Positions 26,491 through 35,149 of a stretch of DNA of 45,083 nucleotides are shown piece after piece. Source of the DNA: Paracoccaceae bacterium. Its GTDB lineage: Bacteria; Pseudomonadota; Alphaproteobacteria; Rhodobacterales; Rhodobacteraceae. The notes under the pieces are model-generated. The model was not told the DNA's origin. It saw only the letters and a program-made list of their open reading frames with translations, and did not search any database. Position 1 is the first letter of the stretch, and each line of letters opens with the position of its first letter. A program made the position numbers and the translations under genes. The DNA lies in the NCBI GenBank assembly GCA_026706985.1, contig JAPOXR010000027.1:1-45083 (forward strand), in the 5' to 3' direction.

Positions 26491-27407
26491 CGGCTGCGGC
26501 AAAAATCAACCCCGGGCGACCGCGCCGGGTTGAATGGCTGACGCTTTCCCTCATTGCGGCATGCTACGCATTGTGGGCGCAGGTGACGCTGTGGCTCGCC
26601 GCACTTTCGCCTGCCCTTGCCCTTGCCTGCCTCGCACTGCTGATCGCCTTTCATTCATCGCTTCAGCACGAGGTGATCCACGGCCACCCCTTGCCGGATC
26701 GAAAGGCGAGTGAATGGCTGGTTTTTCCGGCCCTTGGCCTGTTCATCCCCTATTGCCGCTTCCGCGATCTTCATCTCCAGCATCATTGGGACCCGAAACT
26801 GACCGATCCCTACGAGGATCCGGAAACCAATTATCTCGATCCGGCGGTCTGGGACCGGCTGCCGGAATTCCTTCGCCTGATCCTACGCTTCAACAATAGC
26901 CTGTTCGGCCGTATGCTGATCGGGCCGCTTATTTCGCAATTCACTTTCATGGCGGATGACTGGCGGCGCATCAGATCCGGCGAAGCTGAGATTCTGCACC
27001 ATTGGCTCTTGCATGCCGCCGGTGCCGCGCCCGTCATTCTATGGATATATTCCCTGAGTCAGCTTTCGGTTCCCGCCTATCTGCTGGCCGCCTATGCCGG
27101 ATTGTCACTGCTCAAGATCCGCACCTTCCTGGAGCATCGGGCGCACACGCGTCCGACTGGCAGAACGGTGGTGATTAATGACCGAGGCTGGCTGGCATTG
27201 TTGTTTCTGAACAATAACTTCCATATCGTGCACCATATGAATCCAACGCTTCCCTGGTATGAATTGCCAAAACTTTTCGACAGCGAGCGCGAGAGAATTC
27301 TCCAGGTGAATGACGGATATATGTACGATTCATACCGGACCGTGTTCGCCAACTTTCTGCTGAAGCCGAAAGATCCGGTGCCGCATCCCCTGTGGCCGGA
27401 GAGTTGA
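26487..27407 (+). CDS. membrane fatty acid desaturase
   Basis: A 306-residue membrane protein of the fatty-acid-desaturase/hydroxylase superfamily. The three di-iron histidine boxes are present: HEVIHGH at 61-67, HLQHH near 95 and HIVHH near 250. Several hydrophobic segments surround them. It probably oxidises an acyl lipid or alkane-like chain; regiospecificity is unknown. It overlaps the TerB-DnaJ gene by four bases (GTGA), so the two are likely coupled. It ends 11 bases from the convergent M20 gene. Confidence 0.87.
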   Translation: MTAAAKINPGRPRRVEWLTLSLIAACYALWAQVTLWLAALSPALALACLALLIAFHSSLQHEVIHGHPLPDRKASEWLVFPALGLFIPYCRFRDLHLQHHWDPKLTDPYEDPETNYLDPAVWDRLPEFLRLILRFNNSLFGRMLIGPLISQFTFMADDWRRIRSGEAEILHHWLLHAAGAAPVILWIYSLSQLSVPAYLLAAYAGLSLLKIRTFLEHRAHTRPTGRTVVINDRGWLALLFLNNNFHIVHHMNPTLPWYELPKLFDSERERILQVNDGYMYDSYRTVFANFLLKPKDPVPHPLWPES

Positions 27408-27418
27408 GGCCGGCATGC

Positions 27419-28702
27419 TCAACCGGGCTTGAGCAGGTCCACCAGCGTTAACGCCATCACCTTGGCGCTGTCGAGCATGTCACCGATACCGATCCACTCA
27501 TCGGGCTGATGCGCGAGGTCAATCCGGCCTGGACCGTATGCGATGCAGTTTTTCAACCGTCCGATACGGTCGATATGCTTCTGGTCATAAGTTCCTGGTG
27601 AGACCACATAATCGGGGGCTTTGTCGAACACCGACCGGATCGCCTTACCCACACTCCTGACCACGGGGGCATCCTTTTCGGTCAGCACCGGGAGGACGGA
27701 AAACAACTCCCGCAACTCCACACCCATCCCCGGCCGGCTCTCTTTCACCCTTTGCAGAAGATCCGACAATTCGGATCTGACCTCGGCAAGCGATTCCTCG
27801 GCGACGAAACGGCGATCGACAATCATTCTGCACCGGTCGGGAACACAGGGGGCGGGAAATCCGGAAAAATCGCAATCCTGTTCCGGCTCGCCGCCATGAA
27901 TTGAATTGATATTCAGGGAAGGCTGCTTCGCCTCGGGCGGCACCACCGGCATCCCGGTTCGGGTCTGAGCAAGAGCCGGAAACAGGCTCTGTTCCATCTC
28001 AGCAATCACAGCGCCCATATGGCGGACCGCGCAGTCACCGAGAAACGGCATCGAACCATGTGCGATCCTGCCTTTGGTTTCAATTTCGGCCCACCAGACA
28101 CCACGGTGCCCGAGGCAGATCCGATCCTTGTTCAGGGGCTCAGGAATAATCACATGCTGAACTCTCTGCGGCGAAAACCAGCCCCGTTCCGCGAGCCAGG
28201 CGACGCCGCCGAAACCACCGCTTTCCTCGTCAGCGGTTGCGGAGACCTCGATTGCGCCGGCAAAGTTGGGACAGCAGGCGGTAAAGGCCTCAACCGCAAT
28301 GATTGAAGCGGCGAGACCGCCCTTCATGTCACAGGCTCCGCGGCCGAACAGCCGCTCACCCCGAACCTGTCCGGCGAACGGATCAACCGTCCATCCTTCA
28401 CCGACCTGGACGACATCGGTATGCGAGTTGAAATGCACACAGTCACCAGGGAGAGCACCCTTCCTGCGCGCAAGCAGATTGTATCGCGGATATCTGTCAC
28501 TGTCGGCCGGTGCGCCAACGGCGCGCATCAACTCAACCTCAAATCCGGATTGCAGCAGCCGCCGGCGCAGAAATTCACAGATTTGCAGATAGTTGGCACC
28601 CGGCGGGTTCAATGTCGGAATTCTGATCAATTCCTGCGTCAGTTCGACAAGGCTGTCCCGAAGCTGATCGATCTCACGCAGCATGCGTTCGGCCGGTTCC
28701 AT
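27419..28702 (-). CDS. M20 family metallopeptidase (ArgE/DapE-like deacylase)
   Basis: A 427-residue zinc-dependent amidohydrolase. Metal site residues appear in VHFNSHTDVV, GRGACDMKGGLAA, ATADEESGGFGG (catalytic Glu), IIPEPLNKD and the terminal IDLAHQPDEW. The dimerisation lid carries GRIAHGSMP. The family removes acyl groups from N-acyl amino acids (acetylornithine, succinyl-diaminopimelate). The exact substrate is unknown and no arg or dap genes are near. I chose ATG at 28702 with GGAGGG upstream; a TTG seven codons earlier is possible. Confidence 0.87.
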   Translation of the reverse strand: MEPAERMLREIDQLRDSLVELTQELIRIPTLNPPGANYLQICEFLRRRLLQSGFEVELMRAVGAPADSDRYPRYNLLARRKGALPGDCVHFNSHTDVVQVGEGWTVDPFAGQVRGERLFGRGACDMKGGLAASIIAVEAFTACCPNFAGAIEVSATADEESGGFGGVAWLAERGWFSPQRVQHVIIPEPLNKDRICLGHRGVWWAEIETKGRIAHGSMPFLGDCAVRHMGAVIAEMEQSLFPALAQTRTGMPVVPPEAKQPSLNINSIHGGEPEQDCDFSGFPAPCVPDRCRMIVDRRFVAEESLAEVRSELSDLLQRVKESRPGMGVELRELFSVLPVLTEKDAPVVRSVGKAIRSVFDKAPDYVVSPGTYDQKHIDRIGRLKNCIAYGPGRIDLAHQPDEWIGIGDMLDSAKVMALTLVDLLKPG

Positions 28703-28839
28703 ATGGTTGATCACCCTCCGCAATTCGGCGACAGACTAACTTTCGCCAAACCCAGCGGCAAGCCGGGACCGGCAATTGAAAGCGCCGCCCATCGCCATTA
28801 CGTCAGAGGCAAAGCCCAATCAGGGCAAAAGGCTGAAAT

Positions 28840-29406
28840 ATGCGGTATCTGAAAATCGTTCTCAGAGTATTGGCCCTCATCATCATTGTGGCCCTGTTCG
28901 ATTACAATCTTCCCTCGCGCGATATCGTGCAGATTGTCGGAACCGAGGTTGTGCGCACCGATATCGGTTCGAATTCACTGTTCTGGGCGCAGCAGGATTC
29001 CGGCACCGGAACAGATCTGTCACAGCAGAACCGCGATGTCCGTTTCATCAACACCGCCCGCGATGATGGCAGTCCACGCGTCTACAGAAATGAGGATACC
29101 GGCTGGGGATGGCCGTTTTACCTGAAATTCAACAGCGGCAATCTACAGGCGGAAGCGCAACAGCTCGCCGGCAGCGGGGATTGGGTCGCCGTCAAGCATT
29201 ATGGCTGGCGCTCGACGCTGTTTTCCATCTACCCGAATGCCACCAGTATTTCTCCGGTCACCGGCCCGTCCGTGTCACTCATTCCCTGGGTGCGCATTGT
29301 CGCAGCCATCCTCCTTCTCCTCGCCGCCGTCATCATCTGGCGGCTCTGGGTCCGGACCAAGGCCTGGACGGCGGACCGCATGGATCGGCTTAAATCAAAA
29401 TTCTGA
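28840..29406 (+). CDS. DUF1523-like membrane protein
   Basis: A 188-residue protein with a transmembrane segment at 5-22 (IVLRVLALIIIVALFDY) and another near 148-168 (IVAAILLLLAAVIIWRLWV). The region between is presumably periplasmic and contains YRNEDTGWGWPFYLKF and VAVKHYGWRSTLFSIYPNA. These phrases match the DUF1523 family of alphaproteobacteria as I remember it. The function is unknown. It stands alone, with a 137-base gap to the divergent M20 gene. Confidence 0.75.
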   Translation: MRYLKIVLRVLALIIIVALFDYNLPSRDIVQIVGTEVVRTDIGSNSLFWAQQDSGTGTDLSQQNRDVRFINTARDDGSPRVYRNEDTGWGWPFYLKFNSGNLQAEAQQLAGSGDWVAVKHYGWRSTLFSIYPNATSISPVTGPSVSLIPWVRIVAAILLLLAAVIIWRLWVRTKAWTADRMDRLKSKF

Positions 29407-29754
29407 ATAGCACCGAAGACAACTGCAGCCCAATGCGAGTCGCAGCGGTGGAAGTGTCGCTGAATGAAAGCGAACTCCCGATTCATATCCGCCACCACGG
29501 CACAACCAGATCAAATTCCGGTTCGTGTCGATGATCCGGACGAAGTTGCAGCGGTGCAAAGCGCACGGTCTTCTCGTCTTTCTCCAACAACTGTGTGGAG
29601 AAGTCGAAATCCTACAGCTGGGTCGTTTCCGTCGCCGCACTCTTTCGGGCGGAATATGCACCGATTTCCCATATTTTGTTGTGATGCACAGTATTGTCTC
29701 CATCCCCTGAAGTGGATAGTTGGAAGTCAATTGTTTTGTACGCCGGGAAAGGTA
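29407..29754. other. gap with no credible gene
   Basis: About 350 bases between the DUF1523-like gene and the vapB-like remnant. Frames are open here on both strands but none looks like a known protein; composition is uneven. A minus-strand stretch around 29500-29625 reads FDFSTQLLEKDEKTVRFAPL, which looks protein-like but has no start and is bounded by stops. It may be debris of an earlier insertion. Confidence 0.4.
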
Positions 29755-29952
29755 ATGGGCCTGAATATCAAGAGTGACGAGGCATGCCGCCCGGCGTGCG
29801 AACAGGCAAATCTGACAGGTGATACCGAGACCGCCGCGATTACCGTGGCACTGCGCGCCATCATCGGGCGTTGTACCAGGCTCATGGGGCCGGGAACATC
29901 CGCTGTGGAGTATGGCGACATGCTCTATGATGGACAGGGTCTGCCCAACTGA
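29755..29952 (+). pseudogene. vapB-type antitoxin remnant (internally shortened)
   Basis: 65 codons. The N-terminus MGLNIKSDEACRPACEQ-ANLTGDTETAAITVALR is the Rv0623/VapB antitoxin signature (MxLNIKxPE...LTGExxTxAxxxAL). The C-terminus MGPGTSAVEYGDMLYDGQGL matches the usual VapB tail, which wraps the toxin. About 20 residues expected between these parts are missing, so it is an internal deletion or a very compact variant. AAAGG lies just before the ATG at 29755. Confidence 0.6.
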
Positions 29953-30140
29953 TCATTGATCAACACATACAAGATTTCGATACGGCGCAGGAACTTGGAC
30001 AATTGCCCATGCATTTCGCGCTGAGTGCAACGAGAGAACGCAATCTTCCGGCAGGAACTGTCCTGAAACCGCAGTTGCGAATTAAAGGGCAGCGGTTTAA
30101 TCGGAGACGGATACAGAGACAATTCCAGAGCCTGGGATAG
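29949..30140 (+). pseudogene. possible vapC toxin remnant
   Basis: The frame opens at CTGATCATTGAT, overlapping the vapB stop exactly where VapC normally starts with ATGATCATTGAT (MIID). It stays open to a TAG at 30138-30140. Most of the PIN domain is missing. FALSATRERNLP and IKGQRFNRRRIQ near the end only faintly recall the PIN C-terminus (YALA..., LLFKGxDFxxTDI). The start is CTG rather than ATG. I read it as a decayed toxin; this is inference. Confidence 0.35.
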
Positions 30141-30266
30141 TATCGGGAAAAATGTGCCTTAAACCGATCGTTAACCGGACCTGGGAATACCTTGGCAGCA
30201 AAAATTGTGGTTCCTGTTTGACATTCCCGGGTTTTGTTGCTCGGTTGACGGTGTTGGAGAATTGGG

Positions 30267-30488
30267 ATGAACAGGCAATTGACGGCGATCGTTGAACGGG
30301 AAGATGACGGTTATGTGGCACTTTGCCCGGAAGTCGACATCGCCAGCCAGGGTGGAAGTGTAACGGAGGCGCGCGAAAACCTGATCGAGGCACTCTCGCT
30401 GTTCTTTGAGACCGCCCCTGTCGAGGAGGTCGGCCGTCGTCTGCGCGGCGAGGTCTATGTGACCCGGGTAGAGGTAGTGGTTGGCTAG
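30267..30488 (+). CDS. hicB: HicB-family antitoxin
   Basis: A 73-residue protein starting MNRQLTAIVEREDDGYVALC, with PEVDIASQGGSVTEARENL as in the HicB/UPF0150 fold (partly degenerate RNase-H-like). It has no C-terminal DNA-binding domain, so autoregulation would need another partner. GGAG lies seven bases upstream of the ATG. It precedes hicA with an eight-base overlap, an antitoxin-first order. Confidence 0.82.
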   Translation: MNRQLTAIVEREDDGYVALCPEVDIASQGGSVTEARENLIEALSLFFETAPVEEVGRRLRGEVYVTRVEVVVG

Positions 30489-30702
30489 GCTGCGTGTCCT
30501 GTCAGGACGCGAGGTCTGCCGCATTCTTGCGCAGCATGGTTTTGTTGAAGTGCGCAGACGCAGCAGTCATGTCGCGATGCAAAGAACCGATGCCGACGGC
30601 ACTGTGACGGTCCCTGTGCCCGATCACCGGGAATTGCGCATCGGCACACTCTTTTCGATCCTGCGTCAGTCAGGTGTGCCCCGGTCAGCGTTCGAGGAAT
30701 AA
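30481..30702 (+). CDS. hicA: HicA-family mRNA interferase toxin
   Basis: A 73-residue double-stranded-RNA-binding-like protein: LSGREVCRILAQHGFVEVRR is followed by the catalytic-His segment RSSHVAMQR and then VPVPDHRELRIGTLFSILRQ. HicA cleaves mRNA when not held by HicB. The start is a TTG inside the hicB 3' end, so it is probably translated by coupling and kept low. The conserved His is present, so the toxin may be active. Confidence 0.82.
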   Translation: MARLRVLSGREVCRILAQHGFVEVRRRSSHVAMQRTDADGTVTVPVPDHRELRIGTLFSILRQSGVPRSAFEE

Positions 30703-30903
30703 AGGTGGACGCCGGTCTCCACAGAAGGGCTGTGGCATGACGACCGGACGGGCAGCATGCTCGGCTATTCAATTGTCTCGACTGCGGACCATGATATCGC
30801 CGCCCAGCATGTGCTGCTGACCGCCGCCCGATATCCGGCGACAATCACAGTGAGAAGTCAGCGACAAACAGGGTGGCAGGGACGGCAATTGAGTTTCTGA
30901 CGG

Positions 30904-31953
30904 TCACTGCGCCGATGTCGAGTGGTCGTTTTCGAAGAATTCCCGGAATGCGTTCGCCGCTTCTGTCACCCCTTCATCGGTGATGCCGAGATGGAAGACT
31001 ATTCTCATTGTCGGTCTGCGGTTGCCGATCATGACGCCTCGCCTGGCCAGAAACCGGTGCAGCGGTTCGAGGTCGGATTCATGCGGTGTCACAAAGACCA
31101 TGTTGGTGGCTTGCGACAACTCGGCCAGACTGCCTTGGGGGAGGGCGCTGAGTTCATCGGCGAGGCGGGCGGCCCTGCCGTGATCCTCGGCGAGCCGGGT
31201 GATATTGTTATTCAGCGCATACAGTCCGGCGGCGGCGATCACACCGGCCTGGCGCATGCCGCCGCCGAGGATCTTTCTGTTGCGCCGGACCGCATATTCG
31301 AACTCCCCTCTGCCGGCCAGAATCGTGCCGGCAGGGGCACCGAGGCCTTTCGAAAGGCAGACGGAAACCGTGTCCGCCACGGAGGCAATGCAGGCTGCGG
31401 TTTCCTTAAGTTCGGCAGCGGCATTGAAGAGACGTGCACCGTCGAGATGCACGCGCAGACCGAATTCACGCGCGGTTTCCGCGGCTGCGGACAGCTGTGC
31501 CGTCGGCACGGCCCTGCCGGATGTAGTGTTTTCCAGGCACAGCAGGCGTGTGCGCGGGTAATGCGGATCATCGCTGCGCACGGCGGCGGTGATGTGGTCC
31601 CGGTCGAGGCTGCCATCTTCCTGTACCGGCAAAGTCGAATAGGCAACGCCGCCGAGGGCGGACGCGCCGCCGGCCTCATCGTGAAAACTGTGGTAGTGGT
31701 CACCGACAAGCATTTCATCGCCGCGCTGGCAATGAGTCAGGATGGCCGAGAGATTGCTTTGAGTTCCGGACGGAAAAAACACCGCCATCTCCTTGCCGAG
31801 CAATTCCGCCGCGCGTGCCTCCAGCGCATTCACGGTCGGGTCTTCACCGAACACATCATCGCCGACTTCCGCCTCTGCCATCTCGCTGCGCATCGCGGCA
31901 CCCGGTTTCGTGACCGTGTCACTTCGAAGATCAACACTCTTGTCTGAGGGCAA
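30904..31953 (-). CDS. ltaE: low-specificity L-threonine aldolase
   Basis: A 349-residue PLP enzyme cleaving threonine or allo-threonine to glycine and acetaldehyde. VDLRSDTVTKPGAAMR at the N-terminus is diagnostic. GDDVFGEDPTVNALE and FFPSGTQSNLSAIL follow, then HLDGARLFNAA and the PLP-lysine segment VCLSKGLGAPAG. It faces the hicBA pair tail-to-tail across 200 bases. I saw no operon partner. Confidence 0.93.
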   Translation of the reverse strand: MPSDKSVDLRSDTVTKPGAAMRSEMAEAEVGDDVFGEDPTVNALEARAAELLGKEMAVFFPSGTQSNLSAILTHCQRGDEMLVGDHYHSFHDEAGGASALGGVAYSTLPVQEDGSLDRDHITAAVRSDDPHYPRTRLLCLENTTSGRAVPTAQLSAAAETAREFGLRVHLDGARLFNAAAELKETAACIASVADTVSVCLSKGLGAPAGTILAGRGEFEYAVRRNRKILGGGMRQAGVIAAAGLYALNNNITRLAEDHGRAARLADELSALPQGSLAELSQATNMVFVTPHESDLEPLHRFLARRGVMIGNRRPTMRIVFHLGITDEGVTEAANAFREFFENDHSTSAQ

Positions 31954-32222
31954 CCCAACCTCCTGTCGTCAATTTTGAACCCCGCCGGGCAGCCTGCGTA
32001 TTTATCGGGATCGTGTCCGCAGTCCAATCAAGGAGTGGTGATTGACTACCCGAGAGTGCATCGCACGGCCGGGCAAGTGTCTTGCGCAGTTCATGCCGGG
32101 TAGGAATTGCCGATCGCACCGGTGCCGTTGATTGAAACTGTTGCCGCGTTCAGCTAATCAAGAATGACACTACGGCAAGGCCGGTTGCGGTTCTCGCCGT
32201 GACGGTCGGGGATACAGCCAGG

Positions 32223-33467
32223 ATGAAGGAAACCATGCGCAGATTGCTGTTGCCGCTATTGGCAATATTCATTGCGACAATGGCATATGCCGGGACCGGC
32301 GATGAGCTGCAGTTGGAGCTTGATGCGGTCAACCAGCAGATTGCCGAGGCCCGGGATGTCGCTGAAACCCATGAAGAACCGGCGGTCAGGCTTCTGGCGG
32401 AAGAGAGGCTGGCGACGCTGCTTCTGACTCAGGCGATTTTGAAAAACCGGATCGCCGCTCTCGGTGCGGACGGTGTTTCGGAAGTCCAGATCGCTGTCAC
32501 AAAGCCGGATATGGCGGAGGTCGCGACTATTGCGGCGGAAATGGCGATCACTGAGGCTGCGATTGAAGAGGCCGAGGAGGCCGTCCGCACCTCGACCGGT
32601 GCTGAAAAGGCAATCGCGGAAGCCCGGCTTGAATCGGAAAAAATCGCTCTCGCACAGCTCCGGGTTGCCTATGTGAGAGCGCGTTACGGCGTTGCTCCAG
32701 TGACTTCCGGCACCGGGGATGGAAGGCGCGCTGCATCCGCATCGGATTGGGCGGACAGGCGTTATCCGGAAATCGACTATTCGCATCAGCTTTTTGAAAT
32801 GGCCTATGAGTCCGGTGCCCGGATTTCCGGCTGGTGGACAATCGCGGGAAGGCGGGGCAGTGCCACGGTTTTTGCACAGAACCTTTCCGCCTACGATCCC
32901 GATGCGGTGCTGAAGGACCGTGGCATGCTGTTGCAGGTCAGCTGCCGCGACAATCAATTGGAGGTAACGGTCAGCCAGCCCGGTAGATATCTGGTCGGTT
33001 ATGATGACGGTTCAGGCGCTGGACTGTTTGATGTCAATTACCGCATCGATGCCGGCGCGCTTGGGCGGGAAGAATGGTACGGCTCAACGAGTGGCAATGG
33101 AGCCTCGATTGACGGCAATGCCGCCCTGACTTTCATCGATGAATTGAGATGGGCGCGGCATCTGGAAGTTGAACTCATTGACGGGCCGGAGAACCGGCAC
33201 CGCGCGGAATTCACATTAGCGGGATTTGACGATGTCTCCGATGCCGTTGATCTGGCCTGTTCACAGACCGTGATCACGCTGAACCAAAGCGACTATAAGC
33301 TCATTCAGACGCTCCTGAATATCGCCGGTCACAATGCCGGCAAGGCGGATGGGATTTGGGGGCCGCAGTCAAGCCGGGCAATCGGTCAGTATCAGCGGTC
33401 CGCAGGCCTGCCGGAAACCGGTGTTCCGGATCGGGCGACGCTCGACCTGTTGGGCTTGTTGCCATGA
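32223..33467 (+). CDS. exported coiled-coil protein with C-terminal peptidoglycan-binding domain
   Basis: About 414 residues. A Sec signal peptide (MRRLLLPLLAIFIATMAYA) is followed by a long acidic, Ala/Glu-rich helical region (mature residues ~5-145) likely to form a coiled coil. A middle domain (YPEIDYSHQLFEMAYESGAR to about residue 350) is unlike anything I recognise. The C-terminus (KLIQTLLNIAGHNAGKADGI-WGPQSSRAI-GQYQRSAGLPETG) is a PG_binding_1 repeat. It probably sits in the periplasm bound to cell wall. ATG at 32223 is chosen; ATG at 32235, with AAGGA four bases upstream, is equally good. Confidence 0.75.
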   Translation: MKETMRRLLLPLLAIFIATMAYAGTGDELQLELDAVNQQIAEARDVAETHEEPAVRLLAEERLATLLLTQAILKNRIAALGADGVSEVQIAVTKPDMAEVATIAAEMAITEAAIEEAEEAVRTSTGAEKAIAEARLESEKIALAQLRVAYVRARYGVAPVTSGTGDGRRAASASDWADRRYPEIDYSHQLFEMAYESGARISGWWTIAGRRGSATVFAQNLSAYDPDAVLKDRGMLLQVSCRDNQLEVTVSQPGRYLVGYDDGSGAGLFDVNYRIDAGALGREEWYGSTSGNGASIDGNAALTFIDELRWARHLEVELIDGPENRHRAEFTLAGFDDVSDAVDLACSQTVITLNQSDYKLIQTLLNIAGHNAGKADGIWGPQSSRAIGQYQRSAGLPETGVPDRATLDLLGLLP

Positions 33468-33551
33468 CCGGTTTCCATGGAAGGAGAAACCGGCGGCAGG
33501 GATTTGTATCCGTCCGCTCCTGATCAACCGGTTTGTTTGCCGCTGTGACCG

Positions 33552-35132
33552 GTGGGTGAATTGCTTCCCCAAACGGATGTTCTGATTGTCGGTGGTGGTC
33601 CGGTGGGCCTCGGTCTGGGAATCGAGTTGGTACGGCGCGGCATCAGAGCGGTGGTGATCGAAAAGCACGAAACCATCCATTCCGTCCCCAAGGGGCAGAA
33701 TTTGACGCAGCGGACGGGCGAGCATTTTCAGGCTTGGGGCGTATCCGGACAAATACGGGAGGCGTCGGTCATTCCGCGTGAATTCGGCAGTTTCGGATTG
33801 ACATCCTACGGATCGCTGACCAGCGGAATCTGCTATGACTGGTTCAACCGGTCAGGTGTGCGCGAATTCTATGCAGCCGACAATGAAAGACTGCCTCAAT
33901 ATGTGACCGAGCGCGTGTTGCGCCGTAGGTTAACCGGTTTGGGCGGCGATTTGCTGCTTGGCTGTGAAGTGGTGTCGTTGCGTCAGTCCGAAGAGGAAGT
34001 GGAGCTTGGGTTTTCCGATCCAAGGGGTGCCAGACGTAAGTTGCGGGCCCGGTTTGCGGTCGGTTGTGACGGGAGTCACTCGAGCGTTCGGCGGTTGGCC
34101 GGTATCACCCAGAGCGTCGATGATCATTCGAAACGCATGGGGTTAATGGTTTTCAGATCCGAGCGGCTGGACCGGATTCTGGACCGCTATCCCGGCAAGT
34201 CATTCTTTCATATCATGCGCCCGCATCTGCAGGGTTACTGGCAGTTTCTCGGGCGCGTGGATCTGGATGGGACATGGTTCTACCACTCGCCGGTGGAGAC
34301 CGGCAAAATCGACCATAAGGCACATCTGCAGGATGCGGTGGGCGGCGAATTCGATGTCGATCTCCTGTATTCGGGATTCTGGGATCTGCGCTTCGCGGTC
34401 GTGGATAATTTTCGCCGGGGCCGGGTTTTTGTCGCCGGTGACGCCGCGCACAGCCACCCGCCATACGGTGGTTTTGGAATCAATCTGGGGTTCGAGGATG
34501 CGAGGAATCTCGGCTGGAAACTGGCGGCGGAGCTCGCCGGATGGGCCGGAGCGGATTTACTCCAGTCATACAATGCCGAAAGGCGCGGCGTGTTTGTTTC
34601 CACTGCGGATGACTTCATTCTGCGTATGATTCAGGACGATGCGGAATTTCTGCGGAGATTCAGCCCGGACAGGGATTCGGCTGAGTTTGCAGCCGCATGG
34701 CAGCGGCGGGCCGATGGCGGCGATGCGGATGTGGTCGAGTACTGCCCACATTATTCGGGATCACCGATTGTGGCTGCGAATTCCGGCCCCGGCCCGGGGG
34801 CAAAAGGCAGGCACCGCCACGACGCCATTGCCGGCGCGCATTTATCACCGCAGCGCCTCGCAGACGGTGGAATGTCGAGTGAGCGTCTGGGCGACGGGTT
34901 CACGCTGATCGGGATCGGTATCTCAGGGGAACACATGCTGAATTATGGGCGCGAAGCGGAAGCGGCGGGAATTCCCATGGCCGGGCTCGAATTGGAGGCG
35001 TCGGAATCAACCGGGCGCTGGAACGCATCCGTGATATTGGTGCGTCCCGATCACTTTGTGGCATTCGCCAGTAAGCGGCCGCCTGATTCTATCGGGACCT
35101 GGCTGCGGCGGTCGGTTGGATCAGCGGAGTAG
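33552..35132 (+). CDS. FAD-dependent aromatic monooxygenase (PheA/TfdB type)
   Basis: A 526-residue class A flavoprotein hydroxylase. The N-terminal FAD site is DVLIVGGGPVGLGLGIEL, the NADPH/FAD DG motif is FAVGCDGSHSSVRRLAG, and the GD motif is VFVAGDAAHSHPPYGGFGI. It resembles phenol 2-monooxygenase and related enzymes that hydroxylate aromatic rings; the substrate is unknown. The start is GTG at 33552. It lies 17 bases ahead of a metallo-beta-lactamase-fold hydrolase, so the pair may process one compound in sequence. Confidence 0.86.
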   Translation: MGELLPQTDVLIVGGGPVGLGLGIELVRRGIRAVVIEKHETIHSVPKGQNLTQRTGEHFQAWGVSGQIREASVIPREFGSFGLTSYGSLTSGICYDWFNRSGVREFYAADNERLPQYVTERVLRRRLTGLGGDLLLGCEVVSLRQSEEEVELGFSDPRGARRKLRARFAVGCDGSHSSVRRLAGITQSVDDHSKRMGLMVFRSERLDRILDRYPGKSFFHIMRPHLQGYWQFLGRVDLDGTWFYHSPVETGKIDHKAHLQDAVGGEFDVDLLYSGFWDLRFAVVDNFRRGRVFVAGDAAHSHPPYGGFGINLGFEDARNLGWKLAAELAGWAGADLLQSYNAERRGVFVSTADDFILRMIQDDAEFLRRFSPDRDSAEFAAAWQRRADGGDADVVEYCPHYSGSPIVAANSGPGPGAKGRHRHDAIAGAHLSPQRLADGGMSSERLGDGFTLIGIGISGEHMLNYGREAEAAGIPMAGLELEASESTGRWNASVILVRPDHFVAFASKRPPDSIGTWLRRSVGSAE

Positions 35133-35149
35133 ATGCGTTAGGCGTTGAT

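Noticed and set aside
30703-30900. 66-codon open stretch in frame after the hicA stop, containing GYSIVSTADHD
   Set aside because: It faintly recalls a YCII-like strand but has no supported start and is too short to call; it may be debris.
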